From NCBI RefSeq assembly GCF_002303925.1, contig NZ_MRCS01000028.1, forward strand, positions 1-64,000: a stretch of 64,000 bases of DNA. The letters run 5' to 3'. The stretch is from Pseudomonas sp. ACN8. Its GTDB lineage: Bacteria; Pseudomonadota; Gammaproteobacteria; Pseudomonadales; Pseudomonadaceae. A program made the position numbers and the translations under genes. This document shows positions 17,435 to 25,697 of this stretch, piece by piece (the stretch's first letter is position 1; the number at the start of each line of letters is the position of its first letter). The notes beneath the pieces were generated by a model, which did no database searches, was not told the DNA's origin, and saw only the letters and a list, made by a program, of their open reading frames with translations.

Positions 17435-18061
17435 ATGTCGAACTTAGTGACCAATGCTGGACACACCCATGTCGATGGACATGGGCATGATGACCATCAC
17501 CACGACTCGGGCGAGATGACCGTATTCGGTTTCTGGCTCTACCTGATGACCGACTGCATTCTGTTTGCGTCGATCTTCGCGGCGTACGCGGTACTGGTTA
17601 ACAACGTAGCGGGTGGCCCGTCGGGCCACGACATCTTCGAACTGCCATACGTACTGGGCGAAACCGCCCTGCTGCTGTTCAGTTCGATCACCTACGGCTT
17701 CGCCATGCTGGCGTTCTTCAAGGGCAACAAGAAGCAGGTCCTGGGCTGGCTGGCCATGACCTTCATGTTCGGTGCCGGCTTCATCGGCATGGAAATCAAC
17801 GAGTTCCACGTGTTGATCTCCGAGGGCTACGGCCCTAGCCGTTCCGGCTTCCTGTCCGGGTTCTTCACCCTGGTCGGCACCCACGGTCTGCACGTGACCA
17901 GCGGTCTGATCTGGATGGCGATCATGATGTATCAGGTGCAGAAAAACGGCCTGACGGCGACCAACAAGACCCGTCTGAGCTGCCTGAGCCTGTTCTGGCA
18001 CTTCCTGGACGTCGTGTGGATCTGCGTATTCACCGTTGTTTACCTGATGGGGACTATGTAA
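17435..18061 (+). CDS. cyoC: Cytochrome bo3 ubiquinol oxidase subunit III
   Basis: A 208-residue subunit with five transmembrane helices and a His-rich N-terminus (HTHVDGHGHDDHHHD). It shows the subunit III motif GTHGLHVTSGLIW and the C-terminal SLFWHFLDVVWICVF. It packs against subunit I. Three bases separate it from cyoB, and its stop codon directly precedes the cyoD start. Confidence 0.97.
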   Translation: MSNLVTNAGHTHVDGHGHDDHHHDSGEMTVFGFWLYLMTDCILFASIFAAYAVLVNNVAGGPSGHDIFELPYVLGETALLLFSSITYGFAMLAFFKGNKKQVLGWLAMTFMFGAGFIGMEINEFHVLISEGYGPSRSGFLSGFFTLVGTHGLHVTSGLIWMAIMMYQVQKNGLTATNKTRLSCLSLFWHFLDVVWICVFTVVYLMGTM

Positions 18062-18415
18062 ATGGCTAACACAGCTCATTCCCAAAATGGCCATGGCCAT
18101 GACAGCCACGACGCCGGTCACGGCAGCGTCAAGTCCTACGGCATCGGCTTCATCCTGTCGGTGATCCTGACCCTGATCCCGTTCGGTCTGGTGATGTACC
18201 CGACGCTGCCGAAGTCGATCACCCTGATGATCGTCGTCGCGTTCGCAGTCATCCAGGTGCTGGTGCACCTGGTGTACTTCCTGCACCTGGACCGTTCGGC
18301 CGCCCAGCGAAACAACGTGATTGCGTTTGTCTTCGCCGCGATCGTGATCGTCCTGCTGGTTGGCCTGTCGCTGTGGATCATGTTCAGCATCCACACGTTC
18401 ATGATGGCGAAGTGA
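18062..18415 (+). CDS. cyoD: Cytochrome bo3 ubiquinol oxidase subunit IV
   Basis: A 117-residue small subunit with three transmembrane helices and a His-rich start (HSQNGHGHDSHDAGHG), typical of pseudomonad CyoD. It has the subunit IV pattern VLVHLVYFLHLD. It helps assemble the copper site region of subunit I. Its ATG follows the cyoC stop codon with no gap, pointing to translational coupling. Confidence 0.95.
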   Translation: MANTAHSQNGHGHDSHDAGHGSVKSYGIGFILSVILTLIPFGLVMYPTLPKSITLMIVVAFAVIQVLVHLVYFLHLDRSAAQRNNVIAFVFAAIVIVLLVGLSLWIMFSIHTFMMAK

Positions 18416-18426
18416 GGTAAGTCCGC

Positions 18427-19314
18427 ATGTCCCTCAAGCACTTTATCCAAATCACCAAACCGGGGATCATTTTCGGTAACGTGCTTTCTGTGGCAGGCGG
18501 ATTTTTCCTGGCCTCCAAAGGGCATGTCGATCTGGCCATCTTCCTGGCCGCCATGATCGGCACGTCCCTGGTGGTTGCCTCCGGTTGCGTGTTCAACAAC
18601 TGCATCGACCGCGACATCGACATCAAGATGGAGCGCACCAAGAACCGCGTGCTGGTCCAGGGCTTGATCTCCCTGAAACTGGCCCTGATCTATGCGACCG
18701 TCCTGGGTGTCGCCGGCGTTGCGCTGTTGTACAAGGTGGCCAACCCGTTGGCCGCCTTGTTCGCGGTGATCGGCTTCGTGATCTACGTCGGCTTCTACAG
18801 CCTGTACCTCAAGCGCAAGTCGGTTCACGGCACGCTGGTGGGCAGTCTGTCGGGCGCCATGCCGCCAGTGATTGGCTACGTCGCAGTCAGCAACACCTTC
18901 GACATGGCCGCGCTGACCCTGCTGGTGATGTTCAGCCTGTGGCAGATGCCGCATTCCTACGCCATCGCGATCTTCCGCTTCAACGATTACCTGGCCGCAT
19001 CGATTCCGGTGCTGCCAGTGAAGCGCGGCATCCAGGTGGCCAAGAAGCACATCCTGATCTACATCCTGGCCTTCCTCGTGGCGACCTTGATGCTGACCTT
19101 CAGCGGCTACGCCGGCATGAGCTACCTCGCCGTTGCCGCGGCCATGGGCATGTACTGGCTGTACATGGCCTGGACCGGCTACAAGGCAGTGGATGACACG
19201 GTCTGGGCACGCAAGCTGTTCGTGTTCTCGATCTTCACCATTACCGCGTTGAGCGTAATGATGTCCCTGGACTTCAAAGTGCCGACCGAGTTGCTGCTGA
19301 CGTACGCGCCTTAA
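18427..19314 (+). CDS. cyoE: Protoheme IX farnesyltransferase (heme O synthase)
   Basis: A 295-residue UbiA-superfamily membrane prenyltransferase that attaches a farnesyl group to protoheme to make heme O for subunit I. The Asp-rich substrate motif NNCIDRDIDIKMERTKNR is present, with a second region around YSLYLKRKSVHGT. It is the last gene of cyoABCDE, 11 bp after cyoD, and is followed by a clear terminator. Confidence 0.97.
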   Translation: MSLKHFIQITKPGIIFGNVLSVAGGFFLASKGHVDLAIFLAAMIGTSLVVASGCVFNNCIDRDIDIKMERTKNRVLVQGLISLKLALIYATVLGVAGVALLYKVANPLAALFAVIGFVIYVGFYSLYLKRKSVHGTLVGSLSGAMPPVIGYVAVSNTFDMAALTLLVMFSLWQMPHSYAIAIFRFNDYLAASIPVLPVKRGIQVAKKHILIYILAFLVATLMLTFSGYAGMSYLAVAAAMGMYWLYMAWTGYKAVDDTVWARKLFVFSIFTITALSVMMSLDFKVPTELLLTYAP

Positions 19315-19332
19315 GCGTCGGATGCTGTAAAG

Positions 19333-19369
19333 AAAAGCCCCGCCTTCGAGAGAAGAGCGGGGCTTTTTG
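19333..19369 (+). terminator. Rho-independent terminator of cyoABCDE
   Basis: AAAGCCCCGC pairs with GCGGGGCTTT around an A-rich loop and is followed by T-rich sequence. It ends the cyo operon just before the toxin-antitoxin promoter. Confidence 0.92.
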
Positions 19370-19415
19370 TTGGGGCAAATCGCAAGGGCTGCTCGTCAGG
19401 AAGATGATTCGTCGG

Positions 19416-19445
19416 TTGCATGACTATAAGCAAATTGCCTATAGT
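19416..19445 (+). promoter_or_regulatory. Predicted promoter of the toxin-antitoxin operon
   Basis: TTGCAT (19416-19421), 18-bp spacer, TATAGT (19440-19445). The start codon at 19452 lies 7 bp past the -10 box, so the mRNA would start at or very near the ATG and be leaderless. GCAAA/TTTGC arms (19430-19449) around the -10 box may be the antitoxin operator. Confidence 0.55.
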
Positions 19446-19451
19446 TTGCCG

Positions 19452-19796
19452 ATGCGAACCGTATTCTTCGAAACCACATCCTTCACTGCAACCGTTGGCG
19501 ATTATCTGACGGACGATGAGTATCGTGCTTTGCAGTCGCACATGCAGTTGAACCCGCAAGCGGGTGATGTCATGCCTCGAACGGGCGGTTTCCGAAAGCT
19601 GCGTTGGGCTGATGGACGCCGAGGTAAAGGTAGGCGAGGTGGCTTGCGGGTTATCTATTATTGGCTTATGAATAATGGCCAGTTCTGGATGTTCGCAATT
19701 TATGACAAAGATGAGCTTGAGAATTTGACCGCCGACCAAGAGAAGGTGCTCAAGAAAGCCATAGAGACAGAGTTAAAAAAACGAGGTACCCCATGA
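19452..19796 (+). CDS. RelE/HigB-type toxin
   Basis: A 114-residue basic protein of the RelE/HigB superfamily of mRNA interferases, which cleave mRNA on the ribosome. Visible features are GFRKLRWADGRRGKGRRGGLRVIYYW, quoted here in part as KLRWADGRRGKGRRGG and RVIYYW, then FAIYDKDELENLT; the last is typical of HigB2/NadS-linked toxins. The ATG at 19452 is chosen because it begins MRTVFFETTSF as in relatives. The toxin gene precedes the antitoxin, with a 4-bp overlap, as in HigBA-type systems. Confidence 0.87.
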   Translation: MRTVFFETTSFTATVGDYLTDDEYRALQSHMQLNPQAGDVMPRTGGFRKLRWADGRRGKGRRGGLRVIYYWLMNNGQFWMFAIYDKDELENLTADQEKVLKKAIETELKKRGTP

Positions 19797-20107
19797 AAAA
19801 ACGCGACCTGTTTGCAGAGTTGATGCAGGGCGTTGATGAGATGGCGGCTCAACGCGAAGGCAAGATTACGTTGCGCAATACGGTAGTGGAGGACATCCCT
19901 GCACCAGAGGTGGGGGCGCAAGAAATCGTTGCGCTACGGGAAAAACTACACATGTCCCAGGCCGTTTTTGCCAAGCGAATTCGAACCAGTCCCAGCACCC
20001 TGAGAAACTGGGAGCAGGAAAAGTCGAAGCCCAATGCTCAGGCCGCCTTGCTGATCAGGTTGGTTGAGAAGTTTCCGGATATGGTTGATCGACTGGCAGT
20101 CGTCTGA
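19793..20107 (+). CDS. XRE-family antitoxin (NadS/HigA type)
   Basis: A 104-residue DNA-binding antitoxin. The N-terminal part (about 1-45) likely binds the toxin. The helix-turn-helix spans about 48-95 (LREKLHMSQAVFAKRIRTSP and STLRNWEQEKSKPNAQA). It begins inside the last codons of the toxin gene (ATGA overlap), so the two are made in a coupled way. It should neutralise the toxin and repress the shared promoter, probably through the GCAAA/TTTGC sites upstream. Confidence 0.9.
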   Translation: MKKRDLFAELMQGVDEMAAQREGKITLRNTVVEDIPAPEVGAQEIVALREKLHMSQAVFAKRIRTSPSTLRNWEQEKSKPNAQAALLIRLVEKFPDMVDRLAVV

Positions 20108-20126
20108 TCACATCGTCGAATATCTG

Positions 20127-20165
20127 AAAAGCCCCGCGATTCAAACGAAACGTGGGGCTTTTTCA
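20127..20165. terminator. Bidirectional rho-independent terminator
   Basis: AAAGCCCCgCG pairs with CGtGGGGCTTT, with T runs on both strands. It sits between the convergent antitoxin and DUF3077 genes and can serve both. Confidence 0.88.
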
Positions 20166-20166
20166 T

Positions 20167-20445
20167 TCAGGCGCGGTTGTTACAGGGTGCATCGAGCACT
20201 TTCACCACGTCATCGATGATTGCTTTGCTCATGTCCTGCAAAAAATGCGAGGCCCAGGCGAGTCGGTCGGAGTCGCGAACCATGGCGGCGTCTGAGGCGA
20301 GCAGTTTGGCTACGTGGAGCAGGTCGGAGGCGTGATAGAGGGCTTCGATCACCGGGACACCGGCATTGATGCGGAACAGGGGTTCGTTGGCGTGGTAGGA
20401 GAACGGGGTGAGGCCGATGGTTTTGAGGTCTTGGGGATTGGTCAT
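20167..20445 (-). CDS. DUF3077 family small protein
   Basis: A 92-residue soluble, mostly helical protein with the DUF3077 pattern FRINAGVPVIEALYHASDLL and a C-terminal helix ending in CNNRA. The family is common in Pseudomonas, often in several copies per genome, and its function is unknown. The ATG at 20445 has a perfect AGGAGGTG site, implying strong translation. An unusual structured leader lies upstream. Confidence 0.8.
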   Translation of the reverse strand: MTNPQDLKTIGLTPFSYHANEPLFRINAGVPVIEALYHASDLLHVAKLLASDAAMVRDSDRLAWASHFLQDMSKAIIDDVVKVLDAPCNNRA

Positions 20446-20660
20446 TGGGCTTCACCTCCTGTTGGTCAGGTGGTGTGGGATGACCGGTGAAGCGGACAGA
20501 TCAATAGCGTGCATTGGCAATACTCCAGAAATCAAAGTAGAGCCGCCACGTTCGTTCTCAGGCGAATGGGTGGCAGCTATGCGCAGGCTGAGAAACCGGT
20601 TGCACGACCCGGCAGACCCGAAGGTCTCCCACGCACAGCCGCCATTGCACGAAATGCGGG
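20446..20660 (-). ncRNA. Possible structured leader of the DUF3077 gene
   Basis: About 215 nt upstream of the DUF3077 start contain a stable hairpin, AGACC-TTCG-GGTCT on the minus strand (20614-20627), with a C(UUCG)G tetraloop, inside the stretch GTGGGAGACCTTCGGGTC. From memory, related sequence recurs before small genes in other pseudomonads. It may be a cis-regulatory RNA or a repeat family. The 75-residue frame inside it (20452-20679) looks non-coding. Confidence 0.4.
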
Positions 20661-20831
20661 CATAAAAAAACGCCAACAATCGTGATTTGGGCGCTAGTGC
20701 GCGTGCAGTTTACCCGGGTTCTCAGGCCCGGTCGCTGAATTGGCAGCGACCGGGCAAAGTTAGCCGGCAAGGATAAGGTCGGCAATCGTAGCGATCTGGT
20801 GGCCGGCGATGGCCGGGACACCGCGGACCCT

Positions 20832-20919
20832 GTGGGAGCGAGCCTGCTCGCGATAGCGGTGTGTCAGGCAACATTGATGCTGGATGTGACGGCCTCATCG
20901 CGAGCAGGCTCGCTCCCAC
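20832..20919. repeat. REPIN
   Basis: Inverted REPs at 20832-20855 and 20896-20919, both with CATCGCGA/TCGCGAT ends and GTGGG outer ends. It is the first of two tandem REPINs; nothing else recognisable lies between 20661 and 21085. Confidence 0.9.
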
Positions 20920-20964
20920 ATTGGACTAGCGTCATCGCTGATATCGAGCATGACGCTGGCCCCT

Positions 20965-21069
20965 GTGGGAGCGAGCCTGCTCGCGATGGCGGCGTGTCAG
21001 GCAATATCAATTTTGAATGTGATGGCCCCTTCGTCGGATCGCCGCCCGGAGCAAGCCCGCTCCCCCACA
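20965..21069. repeat. Asymmetric REPIN with variant right arm
   Basis: The left arm (20965-20989) is a standard REP. The right arm (21030-21069) is the variant type with CGCCGCCCGGAGCAAG. It stands 45 bp after the previous REPIN and just past the MocR stop codon. Confidence 0.8.
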
Positions 21070-21085
21070 GGGCCGAGGCAGTCAG

Positions 21086-22504
21086 CTATTTTTGGGGATT
21101 ATCAAGCAACCGAAAAAACCGCTCCCGCACCTGCAGGCTGTCGCTGTGCGCCACATTGAAGCGCAGGAACTGGCTGGCATCCGGTCCTTTGCTCAGCAAG
21201 GTGCCCGGCGCCAATACCATATTGTTCTCCAGCCCCTGGCGAGCCAGGTTCTCGGCGTGCAAGCCCTCCGGCAACCGTGCCCAGATAAACACACCTTCGC
21301 CGGGCAACGAGGAAAGCGAGCACCCAGCCTCCGCCAGCCAACTCGCCACACGACTATTGGACTCATACAACCGATCCACCGTGCGTCGCGCATGCTTGGC
21401 ATAGCTGCCGTCGCTGAGCATGGTGCAGGTGATCTGTTCCGCCAGCTCCGACGTCACCCCGCCGCAGGCCATTTTCAGGGCGACCATGCGTGCCGCCAGT
21501 TGCGGTGACAGCACGGTGTAGCTGACGCGGCTGTTGGCGGTCAGGGTCTTGGAGAAGCCCGATACATAACTCACGTTGTCCAGCCCGCTGGCCGCCAGGC
21601 GGGGGGTGCGGCGTTGCTGGATGTCGCAGTACAGATCGTCTTCGACGATGTGGAAGCCATGGCGGTGGCTCAGTTCCAGCAAGCGGTAGACCTGGGCCGG
21701 GGTGAACGAGTGGCCGGTGGGGTTATGCAGCGTGCTGTTGGTCATGTACAGCACGGGTTTGTGGGCGATCAGCAGTTGCTCGAAGGCGTCGAGGTCCATG
21801 CCGTCGCAATCCCGGGCGATGGTGATGACTTTGGCTCCATGCAATGCCAGGTTGGCGTGCATGTTGAAGTAGCAGGGGTCGTCGAGCAGCACGGTGTCGC
21901 CGGGTTTGACCAGCAGGCGCATCAGCAGGTCGATGGCCTGCATGGTGTTGGCGGTGGTGATGATCTGGTCCACCGACGCTTCGATGCCGAAGGTCGCCAG
22001 TTTGACCCGCAGGGCCTGGCGCAACGGCAAGTAACCGCCGGCTACGCCGTACTCGCCCATGCGCAACGACGTCGCACGCAAGGTGCTGCGCACGGCTTTC
22101 TGCAATTCTTCGGCGGGTAGCCACGAGGTCGGCAGAAAACCGCAGCCGGGACGCAGCGTGCCGTTGTCCAGCAGCAAGGCGCGACGAATCACGCTGAGGG
22201 TGTCCTGAGGTTGCAGGTCCGGGCCGGTGCCGCTTTTCAGTGCCGCTTCGGAGCGATGCACGTAATGCCCGGAGCCCTGGCGAGACACCACCAGCCCCTT
22301 GGCCCGCATGCGGTCCAGGGCATCGACCACCGTGGATTTGCCCACGTTCATCAAGTCGGAGAGTTCGCGAATCGGCGGCAGCTTGGCGCCGTGGGGCAGG
22401 CCACCGGTGCTGATCGCCTGAGTCAACTGATCGACGATCTGCTGCACCAGCGGCGCGCCGGGCTGGAATTCAATGGCGGCAATGACTGCACGTTGAACCT
22501 GCAT
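21086..22504 (-). CDS. MocR-type regulator (GntR-HTH plus aminotransferase domain)
   Basis: A 472-residue MocR/GabR-family regulator. The GntR winged helix (about 12-80) reads PLVQQIVDQLTQAIS and LPPIRELSDLMNVGKSTVV. A fold-type I aminotransferase-like domain follows, with the PLP lysine in YVSGFSKTLTANSRVSY and the Asp of VEDDLY. Such proteins sense an amino compound through PLP. It is divergent from the exporter gene at 22653, with a perfect inverted repeat between them, so it is the likely pathway regulator of the 22.6-32 kb cluster. Confidence 0.92.
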   Translation of the reverse strand: MQVQRAVIAAIEFQPGAPLVQQIVDQLTQAISTGGLPHGAKLPPIRELSDLMNVGKSTVVDALDRMRAKGLVVSRQGSGHYVHRSEAALKSGTGPDLQPQDTLSVIRRALLLDNGTLRPGCGFLPTSWLPAEELQKAVRSTLRATSLRMGEYGVAGGYLPLRQALRVKLATFGIEASVDQIITTANTMQAIDLLMRLLVKPGDTVLLDDPCYFNMHANLALHGAKVITIARDCDGMDLDAFEQLLIAHKPVLYMTNSTLHNPTGHSFTPAQVYRLLELSHRHGFHIVEDDLYCDIQQRRTPRLAASGLDNVSYVSGFSKTLTANSRVSYTVLSPQLAARMVALKMACGGVTSELAEQITCTMLSDGSYAKHARRTVDRLYESNSRVASWLAEAGCSLSSLPGEGVFIWARLPEGLHAENLARQGLENNMVLAPGTLLSKGPDASQFLRFNVAHSDSLQVRERFFRLLDNPQK

Positions 22505-22526
22505 TTTACTGGTCTCTCCGGCAGTA

Positions 22527-22552
22527 AAGTTCGTTGGATTCTATACGAACTT
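22527..22552. promoter_or_regulatory. Perfect inverted repeat, candidate MocR operator
   Basis: AAGTTCGT and ACGAACTT, perfect 8-bp arms around a 10-bp spacer, lie in the divergent gap 23 bp from the MocR start. A second palindrome CCTGATCAGG is at 22555-22564. One or both are likely operators for the MocR gene and the divergent exporter operon. Confidence 0.6.
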
Positions 22553-22652
22553 GCCCTGATCAGGACAAGCCTCTCTCTCTACCATGCCCTTACAGACTTT
22601 TCTGAAGGTCGGCCTTTGTCGGCGGGCGTTCACCCGGTTCCTGAGGTGCTGC

Positions 22653-23753
22653 ATGAGTGTCGAAACAACGGTCGCGGTAGCCAAACCGGTCATCAACCTG
22701 CGGCTATTCACGATCCGGATCATCACCGCCGTCTCGCTGTTCGCGGTGCTGGGCAAGGCCAACGTCTGGCTCGACACGGCTACCAACAGCATCCTGGCCC
22801 TTGGATATCGCGCCTTGTTGCTGCTGTTGCCCCTGACTTTACTGGTGCTTGGCCGCCGTTCCCTGAGCGTCACGCTGCTGTGTGCCGGCCTTGGCCTGGT
22901 GCTGCTGGCGCTGACCAGCCATCAAGGCATGGTGATGTTTGCTGCGGCACTGTTTGCCTACGGCATTGCCATTGCCGGTTACCTGATCAAGAGCGAAGCG
23001 GCCCAGACCAAGGAAGGCGCGGCCTACAACCGCGTAGCCATGAACATGGGCAGCCTGGTGGCCGGTTTGATCCTGCTGTCGCCGCTTCTCACGCCTACGA
23101 TGTTTTTCCTCGGTGCGGCGGCGTTCGTGTTGCTGTGCCTGCCGATCGCCCTCGGCGCGACCTTCACCACTGAACCGGTGGTCGCCCGCCCGGCCAGTCA
23201 AACCGGAAGCAACTGGGGCAACAAACTGCCCTGGGTGATCGCCGGCATCATCATGGGCATCAAGCTGTTCGGGGTGTTCTCGATCCTGCCACAGGCGATC
23301 CTGCTCAAGACCGGCGAGCTGCCGGCCTGGTACGGCTTGATGCTGATCCTCAACAGCGCCGTAGTGGTGTTCGCCCAGGTGCTGGTGATGAAGCTGATTG
23401 AGCGCACCGGGCGCTTCAAGGTCGTGGCGGTGATCGGGATCATCGTCGGCGGCTTTGCGGTGCTGTCTTCGCCCGCCGCGTTCCATGTCGAAACCCTCGC
23501 CGGGGCGCTGGTCTGGGTGGCGCTGCTGTCCATCGCCGAATGCGCCTTCAGCTACCTGGATTACTTCTCGGTCAAGCAAAACAACATGTTCGTCAAGGAA
23601 GTGTCCCTGGGAGTGGGGGCCGGGCTGACCGTGTTGATCATGCGGGTGGTGCCGGCGCCGTACAACGCGCTGGTGCTGGCCGCCATCGGTGCCGCAGGGA
23701 TCCTGGCCTGGTATTGGCTCAACCGTAAATCCAATGCGTCGCTGCATGACTGA
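22653..23753 (+). CDS. MFS-like membrane transporter
   Basis: A 366-residue membrane protein with about ten to twelve hydrophobic segments, resembling a short MFS carrier. There is an amphipathic N-terminus, then LFAVLGKANVWLDTATNS, loop charges such as LIKSEAAQTKEG between halves, and a second half from about residue 190 (NKLPWVIAGIIMGIKLFGV). The ATG at 22653 follows GAGGTG. As first gene downstream of the MocR operator, and 43 bp before an ATP-grasp ligase gene, it is probably the exporter of the cluster's product. The substrate is unknown. Confidence 0.8.
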   Translation: MSVETTVAVAKPVINLRLFTIRIITAVSLFAVLGKANVWLDTATNSILALGYRALLLLLPLTLLVLGRRSLSVTLLCAGLGLVLLALTSHQGMVMFAAALFAYGIAIAGYLIKSEAAQTKEGAAYNRVAMNMGSLVAGLILLSPLLTPTMFFLGAAAFVLLCLPIALGATFTTEPVVARPASQTGSNWGNKLPWVIAGIIMGIKLFGVFSILPQAILLKTGELPAWYGLMLILNSAVVVFAQVLVMKLIERTGRFKVVAVIGIIVGGFAVLSSPAAFHVETLAGALVWVALLSIAECAFSYLDYFSVKQNNMFVKEVSLGVGAGLTVLIMRVVPAPYNALVLAAIGAAGILAWYWLNRKSNASLHD

Positions 23754-23795
23754 GTCATCGCCGTTGCGGTTTTCACTTTGCAGGTCGGGGGCATT

Positions 23796-25076
23796 ATGAA
23801 TACGACTTCATGCGTAGTAGTGGTCGGTTACAACGGCAATCGGGTTCACGACATCCAGAAGCTGCGCGAGCTGTGCAAGTCGCTCTACAACGCCAGGCTC
23901 ATCCTGCTGGTCGAGAAGATTCAGCCCCATGACGATCAGGTGGCCGATCACGTCTGCAGTACCTCACTGGCAGAGGAAGATGTGGCGGCGTCCCTTGAAC
24001 TGGTGGTGGGGTGCCTGAATGCCGACAGCTGGAAGCTGATCGGCGTACTGCCGTTCTCCGATCGCGGGGTGCTGCTCGGTGCGGCGCTGGCCAGCCATTT
24101 CGGCCTGCCGGGCATTACCCCGGGCGAAGCGCGGGCGGGCGTGGACAAGCAGATTTTCCGCCAGCTCGAAGCGGCGGCCAGCACCTCCCCTGGAGAATAC
24201 CGAGCGGTGTTTTCCGTGCGGGTCGAAAGCCTGTCGGAACTGCGCCAGCGCGTTGTCGAACTGGGTGGCAAGGCCTTCATCAAGCCGGCCTGTGAAGGCG
24301 CGAGCCGGGGTTGTCGCGTGATCCATCACCCTTCGGAATGCGATGACGCCTGGCTCGCCCTGAAGCCTTACCGCGAAGGCGGCATCGTTCTTGAAGAGTT
24401 GGTGCAGAACGCCCGCGAATACAGCTGGGACTGCGTGGCGGGCAGCACCTGGGTGACTGAAAAAACCACCACCGAAGGCGCTTATCGCGCAGAGATCCAG
24501 CAAGTCGTGCCCGCACCGCTTGCGGCTGAGGTACAGGCACTTTTGATGGCGGCCGGTCGGCATATGGCGGGCCTGGTGTCTCGGGACAACGGCGCCTGGC
24601 ACAACGAAGTGTTCCTGCGCAGCGATAACCTGACCTCGGCCGTGGAAACCAACATGCGGCCTGGCGGCATGCACATCTGGGACCTGGCCAAACGCGCCTT
24701 CGTCGATTTCGATCCGTGGGAGCGCTGGGTGCGCTGGGCGGTGGAAGGCCAGACCGAACAGCATGAGCCAGTGGCCCGCGGCTACTGCGGCATTCGACTG
24801 CTGAGGGCGCCATCCGGCGGCATCCTGCGCTCGACGCCTGACATCGAGGCCCTGGCCCGCGCCCTGCGTATCGACCTGGTGGAAGGCCAGTACGCCAAGC
24901 GTGTCGGTGACTCGGTCAGCGTGCAGATCAAGGACAACTTCTCATTCATCGGCCACATCGTGCTGTTCAACGAACACTACGGGCAACTGAGCAACGACCT
25001 GTTGCGTCTGGCCGAAGCGATTGAGTCACGCATTGAGGTGACTTGCCTGGCACCGGCCACCCGCGCCGTGTGTTGA
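23796..25076 (+). CDS. ATP-grasp ligase (amino-acid or carboxylate-amine ligase type)
   Basis: A 426-residue ATP-grasp enzyme, a fold that makes an acyl-phosphate and joins it to an amine or thiol. The nucleotide-binding Lys and glycine-rich loop are in AFIKPACEGASRGCR. The adenine-site acids are in GIVLEELVQNAREYSWD. The Mg-binding Glu/Asn and downstream Arg are in SAVETNMRPGGMHIW. It most resembles L-amino-acid or dipeptide ligases. Next to amino-acid-modifying enzymes, it probably couples a modified amino acid to a partner. It is 42 bp after the transporter. Confidence 0.85.
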   Translation: MNTTSCVVVVGYNGNRVHDIQKLRELCKSLYNARLILLVEKIQPHDDQVADHVCSTSLAEEDVAASLELVVGCLNADSWKLIGVLPFSDRGVLLGAALASHFGLPGITPGEARAGVDKQIFRQLEAAASTSPGEYRAVFSVRVESLSELRQRVVELGGKAFIKPACEGASRGCRVIHHPSECDDAWLALKPYREGGIVLEELVQNAREYSWDCVAGSTWVTEKTTTEGAYRAEIQQVVPAPLAAEVQALLMAAGRHMAGLVSRDNGAWHNEVFLRSDNLTSAVETNMRPGGMHIWDLAKRAFVDFDPWERWVRWAVEGQTEQHEPVARGYCGIRLLRAPSGGILRSTPDIEALARALRIDLVEGQYAKRVGDSVSVQIKDNFSFIGHIVLFNEHYGQLSNDLLRLAEAIESRIEVTCLAPATRAVC

Positions 25077-25124
25077 GCCCGCAAGTCCCTGTTTTTTGCA
25101 TTACTGATCAAGAGGGTTCGATCA

Positions 25125-25619
25125 ATGATCCAGCACATGACCTGCGATGAACGCTTCATCGCCCTGGCCAAAGAGTTTGGTTATGACATCTACGGCGAAA
25201 ACACTGCGGGTGGGCATTACGCACCGCTGATCCGTCATCACGATGAGCTGTACATTAGCGGCCTGGTGCCGCGCATGAACGGCAAGATCCATTACCCCGG
25301 CCGTGTCGGGCTGGACCTCAGCATGGCCGATGCCCAAGCGGCGGCCAGCATCAGCGCGATGCGCGGGTTGGCGTTGATCGTCGATGCGATTGGCTCGCTG
25401 GACAAGATCAAGTCATTGATCCGGGTAACGGTCTATGTGAAGTCCACGGCGGACTTTGTCGATTTGAGCGAAGTGGCCAACGGCGCCTCGGATGTGTTCA
25501 GCCATGTGCTGGGCGATGCCGGTAAACATACGCGCACTACAGTGGGTGTTTATCAGTTACCCAAGAATGCCGCGATAGAAGTGGACATGATCGCCGCCTT
25601 GCGCCCATCGGTTTTGTAA
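25125..25619 (+). CDS. RidA/YjgF family protein
   Basis: A 164-residue RidA-superfamily protein, slightly longer than classic RidA at its N-terminus. It has DELYISGLVP, the mid-region LIRVTVYVKSTADFVDLSEVA, and the C-terminal RTTVGVYQLPKNAAIEVDMIA. The usual catalytic Arg of the true RidA deaminases (RxxV in a R-xx-E context) appears as TRTTVGV. Members hydrolyse enamines or imines or act in natural-product pathways. It likely handles a reactive imine made by the cluster's PLP or oxidative enzymes. Confidence 0.88.
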   Translation: MIQHMTCDERFIALAKEFGYDIYGENTAGGHYAPLIRHHDELYISGLVPRMNGKIHYPGRVGLDLSMADAQAAASISAMRGLALIVDAIGSLDKIKSLIRVTVYVKSTADFVDLSEVANGASDVFSHVLGDAGKHTRTTVGVYQLPKNAAIEVDMIAALRPSVL

Positions 25620-25660
25620 GTTGTTTCCCGACTTTACAGTGCTGAACCCTTAACTTAATG

Positions 25661-25672
25661 TTTAGCGCTAAA
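25661..25672. promoter_or_regulatory. 12-bp perfect palindrome before the cupin gene
   Basis: TTTAGCGCTAAA lies 25 bp upstream of the cupin ATG, in an 78-bp gap that is longer than most gaps in this operon. It could be an operator or a weak processing hairpin. No regulator can be assigned. Confidence 0.35.
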
Positions 25673-25697
25673 GTGTGGGGGAAAAAAGGACGTGCGA

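Noticed and set aside
20452..20679. 75-codon minus-strand frame before the DUF3077 gene
   Set aside because: It reads through the UUCG hairpin and a likely structured leader; more likely non-coding RNA than protein.
20826..21070. Repeated palindromes considered as a CRISPR array
   Set aside because: Units are inverted pairs with unequal spacers, dispersed genome-wide, with no cas genes.
20799..21404. 201-codon frame covering two REPINs
   Set aside because: Translated REP sequence (VGASLLA, SRAGSLPH) is a common false ORF in pseudomonads.
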